From: Norana najaformis
Taxonomy: Eukaryota; Annelida; Clitellata; Crassiclitellata; Hormogastridae
Direction of reading: 5' to 3'
NCBI GenBank assembly: GCA_964023275.1
Contig: OZ029919.1
Coordinates: 32,643,561-32,707,560, forward strand
Length of the DNA: 64,000 nt
Part shown: piece by piece, positions 60,388-64,000 of the stretch
Layout of the letters: every line of letters starts with the position of its first letter
Numbering within the stretch: position 1 is the first letter of the stretch
Notes under the pieces: model-generated
The model's input: the letters and a program-made list of their open reading frames with translations, nothing else
What the model was told of the DNA's origin: nothing
The model's database searches: none
Program-made: the position numbers and the translations under genes

Positions 60388-63300
60388 TCAGGAAAAAATT
60401 GGCAAAACTGATTCTTCCCAGACCTCGCTCCACCGCACTTGTTGAAAGGCTTTAAGATTGTTACGAAATTTTTCCAGAAGAGTACATCGATCCGGAAAAC
60501 CATTGAGCAGTTTCTGTTGCCAAAAAAAACAAACAGATAATATGTGTACATGTGCTTTTTTAAATTTGTTACGGATGTACCATTGTTCATAGTTGTACAA
60601 ATGTATGGCTGAGCCAACAAATTAAGAGAATAAAAGTTGGGTGGTTATTCACGAACACTACTGCAGTTAGATTGATAATGTGTAGTTTTTATCCATATTT
60701 TCTACAATTATTATAGCATTACTATATTATTAAGAAGTAGTTACTAGACACTAGGTGACACAAGGAAAGACATACTACATTTGAACTGCTTTCATAAACT
60801 AAATTGACCATTACCACACGTAAAAATAGCAAAACACGACACACAAAAGCAGACTCAGAATAGCCAGTTCTTGTTAATGTGCTTGAGCCAGAGTTTTAAG
60901 CAGTAAGCTCAGGATAAAATCAAGTACCTATTATTTTGCATGCATCAAGACTTTCCTAACAAGACAACCCATAAGCCAGTCTAACAACTCTAGGTTTATC
61001 CAAACTGCCACCTCAACCGGTGGATTTAAAGTTTCAGTTGTAAAACTTTGGATGTATGTAATTTAGTATTGTCTGCGACACAACAGATGGCTCAACATTC
61101 AAACAGATGACTTGAATGGAGGATTCTACAATGTTACATTACATTACTCAATGTTTGCTTGCCTGTCATTTGAACATACCTGAAGTTGTTCGGCCAGCTC
61201 CGAAACTGTGTTAAACACAAGTCCATTCTGGTCATGTTTCACCAACTCACTTAAACTAAGGAAAAAAAATAACAACCCGCTTAATTATCATAAATTACTA
61301 ATAAACTTGCCTGTAAGTCCATTACAATGAAGCGTGTAGGGCACTACTCCATGCACAGAACACTTACAGGCAACATCAGTGCATAAAATATATTAAATTC
61401 ACAAGCTGTTGAATCAAATCAGCATAATTTATTTGCTGTCACAAGTGGAATTTAGAGCAACTAACAGAGTAGGTCTACTGTACCCTTGGCTGAAAACACC
61501 AGGTAAGTAGTACCCTTGGCTGAAAACACCAGGTAAGTAGTACCCTTGGCTGAAAACACCAGGTAAGTAGTACCCTTGGCTGAAAACACCAGGTAAGTAG
61601 TACCCTTGGCTGAAAACACCAGGTAAGTAGTACCCTTGGCTGAAAACACCAGGTAAGTAGTACCCTTGGCTGAAAACACCAGGTAAGTAGTACCCTTGGC
61701 TGAAAACACCAGGTAAGTAACAGGTAAAGATTTTTTGAGCCAATGAAGCGATGATGTTAGGTATATGTCCTCAGCTAGGTCACTGTACGCTCATCACGTC
61801 GGAAGAGACTCGCGCAAGCAGTGATTTTATTTTAAGCAGTAAGTCAAAAACATTGCTGCAGAATGAAGAACAGAAATAAATACTAAAAGATAACAAACCT
61901 TTTAAACCGAACTGCACATACTGGCAGACCACATCCAAACATGTCGACTACTTTCATTGGCAGGTCAAGGCCGCTTGATGACTTGTGCAGGCAAACGCCC
62001 AAGTCTGCACAGGCAAGGAGTCGGGGATAGTCCTCTGGTTCAAGCCAAGGGGTAAAGACGGTCACATGGGACCAATTCTTTGTCCCTATCACATTTTGGT
62101 AGTGCTCTTTCTGTGGACCTTTTCCTGTGAAACATCATAATCATTGTAATTAAAGGTACTAATTATTACTACTAAAAGGATAAACATTACTGCTATTGCA
62201 TTCTAGGGTACGTTTCAAGAACTCGGTGAGGACAAGGACTGTTAGTTCCAGGTACATTTTTTGCTCCAGTACTAATTCTTGTTCCTTGGGGGTCATATAT
62301 ACCTTGGGTAAAAAAATATTAATATTATTAAGATTATATAGCTCAAAGTAATATAACTAAATACACTGCAAATGTGTTACTAATGCTATGTTATTTATTA
62401 TTCGATTGCTGGCCTTTGCAGAGTATCACGACTCTATGAAACAAGGCAGCTGTCTGACTAATTGTAAACTGTACTCTGTGAGTGAATGATCTTTGCAGAT
62501 TTTGTTACATTACATATAGTGCCTTTATGTGAATAAAGCCTAAAAATATCTGCCAGGCAAAGAGTAAAGAGGCATTAAATAGCAACATATATTCATACAT
62601 ACATACATAGTGATTCAAAGAAACTGTGCGTTAATGCACAAAATTACACCTCACTCTGTTTCAAAGTAGTTTCAAAATTTACACTTTACCAGTGATTACG
62701 CACACTAAGGAAGGCAGCGAATTTCCAGGCACAGAAGCTTCACTGTCGTACTCTTAAAAAAACAATGCCACATCTTACTCTCAAGTCCTTTTTATGCAAC
62801 AACCAAGCAGACTAAATAAAACGTATGACCATTTGCTAAAATTTCGAGCCGACCAAATTAGGCTGTTGCATAGTTGCAAAAAACTCTTAATTAATTTCAC
62901 TTTCACACAAAGCACAAAAATTATAACAACCTGTGATTACATTTACAAGTTCCAGAAGTAAAAGGCAACCTTCCATGGTGTTGTCCATTGTTGTTGCTAG
63001 TATTATTATTGTTAACAGTTAGTGTTTATAACTGATAATGTTATTAATATTCATTTATCTTGCACCAATTTAATGGAATTCACTTCAAAAGTGCCTGTAG
63101 CATGGCTGAGGCAAATGACTTTTAAACTTTTTGCACAGCAAGAAGTGGACAAGAACATAAAATAAAGACAAACAAACGTGAATGCAGACGACTGCAGATG
63201 CTTACTGTCTAAAGCTTTGAGAAGGATGGAGAAGTCTTCATCCTCTGAAACAGAAGCAACATCACATCTGCACTGATAAATTAAAATGAAATATCAAATA

Positions 63301-63479
63301 AAATTCAAATGATTACCCAACACAATGAACTAAAGTAACTTGGTGTTATTCTCTTGGGTGCTAAAATCCAGCTCACCACTGATGTCACCATCTCTACAAC
63401 CTTACGCTGTAACTGGGTGACCACAACAGGACCATTCGGTTCTTTCCCAGTTCCCCCTTTGACACCGGTTGATGCGGAC
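60388..63479 (-). CDS. ALG1: ALG1, GDP-Man:GlcNAc2-PP-dolichol beta-1,4-mannosyltransferase, C-terminal exons (partial)
   Basis: Role: GT33 glycosyltransferase that adds the first mannose to GlcNAc2-PP-dolichol on the cytosolic face of the ER, early in N-glycosylation. Six minus-strand exons: 63377-63479, 63206-63242, 62931-62996, 61899-62124, 61180-61255, 60388-60513 (TGA); about 210 codons. Recognised segments: [60 protein letters not shown] then [11 protein letters not shown] (donor-nucleotide site), [14 protein letters not shown], and the C-terminal [20 protein letters not shown]. The first two exon borders are less sure: the model gives EMVTSV-DEDF where human has SSTSWTEDEDF. Upstream of 63479 only a normal-looking acceptor remains; at 63536 sequence copied from 37029 begins, so the N-terminal half is missing from the window. 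Confidence 0.92.
60629..60634 (+). terminator. Candidate PHKA poly(A) signal
   Basis: First AATAAA on the plus strand after the PHKA stop at 60148 (GAGAATAAAAGTT). If used, the PHKA 3' UTR would run through the whole last exon of ALG1 in antisense. No closer AATAAA or ATTAAA was seen. Confidence 0.4.
61481..61719 (+). repeat. 30-bp minisatellite in an ALG1 intron, with splice-donor-like units
   Basis: Eight units of TACCCTTGGCTGAAAACACC plus AGGTAAGTAG. Each unit contains CAGGTAAGT, the ideal 5' splice-site consensus, but on the strand opposite to ALG1. Both minus-strand open frames across it ([10 protein letters not shown] and TYLVFSAKG) follow from the 30-bp unit and are not genes. Confidence 0.9.
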
Positions 63480-63535
63480 CTGGTGGTATATTTCCTATAC
63501 TACTATTGATCAATAACATTAACAGATTTAAGTTC

Positions 63536-64000
63536 AAATGCACTGAGCCACAGAGTATAATATTCTGCTTCTTGTGTAGTTCGTCTAACCGTCATATTTG
63601 TACAAGAGCTGTTTTGCAGAAAAGTCTGTGTTTTGTTATAAAACGTGCATTTTGTCTGTTGGAAATAAATGTGTTCATTACTCAACTTATGTGTTGTTGT
63701 TGATATAATTTATGTATTTCCAAAGTTTAACGACATCTCATGGCTACAGTGGCCGTTGACATCTTTAAAAATTCTTATTTAGGTAAAGTTTATTGTTCAT
63801 AAGTTTGTTGTTTTTAGTTCGTTCGTGTTGCTATTTTCAGTTCGTATTTCGCTGGTTTTCTGACGGTTCTTGTGGCGTCTAGGTATTCTGTGAAGACCAG
63901 AGGCGGATGATGGAATCCTTCTGTCTTGCTGATGGTCTCTGGGTTGACTTCTTAAATAGTAGTTTTTAACATATATGACAAAAACATATTTTCAAACTGG
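63536..64000 (+). repeat. Second copy of the 465-bp segment (continues past the window)
   Basis: Identical by eye to 37029-37493, same orientation. It begins 57 bases beyond the outermost ALG1 exon and runs to the last base. It replaces what should be ALG1 intron and 5' exons. Confidence 0.95.

Noticed and set aside
61481..61719. CRISPR-like repeat array
   Set aside because: Units are directly adjacent with no variable spacers, and the genome is eukaryotic. The same holds for 7773-8042 and 17175-17405.
61429..61743. Repetitive 104-codon and 82-codon minus-strand frames ([10 protein letters not shown] and [10 protein letters not shown] repeats)
   Set aside because: Product of the 30-bp minisatellite in an ALG1 intron.

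Overview
This is a stretch of an animal nuclear genome, A+T-rich, with many introns and full of retrotransposon debris. The genes have 3 to 30 short exons with GT-AG introns. All recognisable products are metazoan proteins: EXOC1, a phosphorylase kinase alpha subunit, ALG1, glutamate carboxypeptidase II, a SAMD15-like protein, an RFESD-like Rieske protein and selenoprotein L. Selenoprotein L is known from fish and aquatic invertebrates, and the repeat tails (GCGCTATATAAAT type) are common in marine invertebrates. I therefore infer an aquatic invertebrate but cannot name the phylum. All gene models were built by hand from reading frame, splice phase and remembered family sequences; no search was run.

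Layout from left to right. (1) 443-3256 (-): N-terminal part of a glutamate carboxypeptidase II (FOLH1/NAALAD2-like) gene that runs off the left edge. (2) 4511-10759 (+), head-to-head with it: a complete nine-exon selenoprotein L gene. It has two in-frame UGA codons in a U-x-x-U motif (7728-7739) and a convincing Form 2 SECIS element in the 3' region (11215-11289). (3) 14588-17062 (+): a small Rieske gene whose second exon is split by a 303-bp retroelement tail. (4) 17909-20221 (-): a 156-residue SAMD15-like SAM protein. (5) 21563-36088 (+): a complete 24-exon EXOC1, 893 codons. (6) 38355-60148 (+): a complete 30-exon phosphorylase b kinase regulatory subunit alpha, 1210 codons, with two GC-AG introns and a C-terminal CaaX-like box. 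(7) 60388-63479 (-), tail-to-tail with it: the C-terminal six exons of ALG1. The 5' exons are missing because the sequence changes at 63536 into a copy of the region downstream of EXOC1 (37029-37493), identical by eye.

The genes form no pathway together; this is an ordinary animal neighbourhood of unrelated housekeeping genes. The most notable content is the diselenide-motif selenoprotein with its SECIS, which a standard gene caller would truncate or miss. Next are the retroelement-broken Rieske gene, the 465-bp exact duplication that cuts ALG1 (recent duplication or assembly misjoin), and three minisatellites with 18- or 30-bp units, two of which carry a splice-donor-like GTAAG motif in nearly every unit. 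Between and inside genes lie several families of short retroelement tails, a piggyBac remnant and simple repeats.
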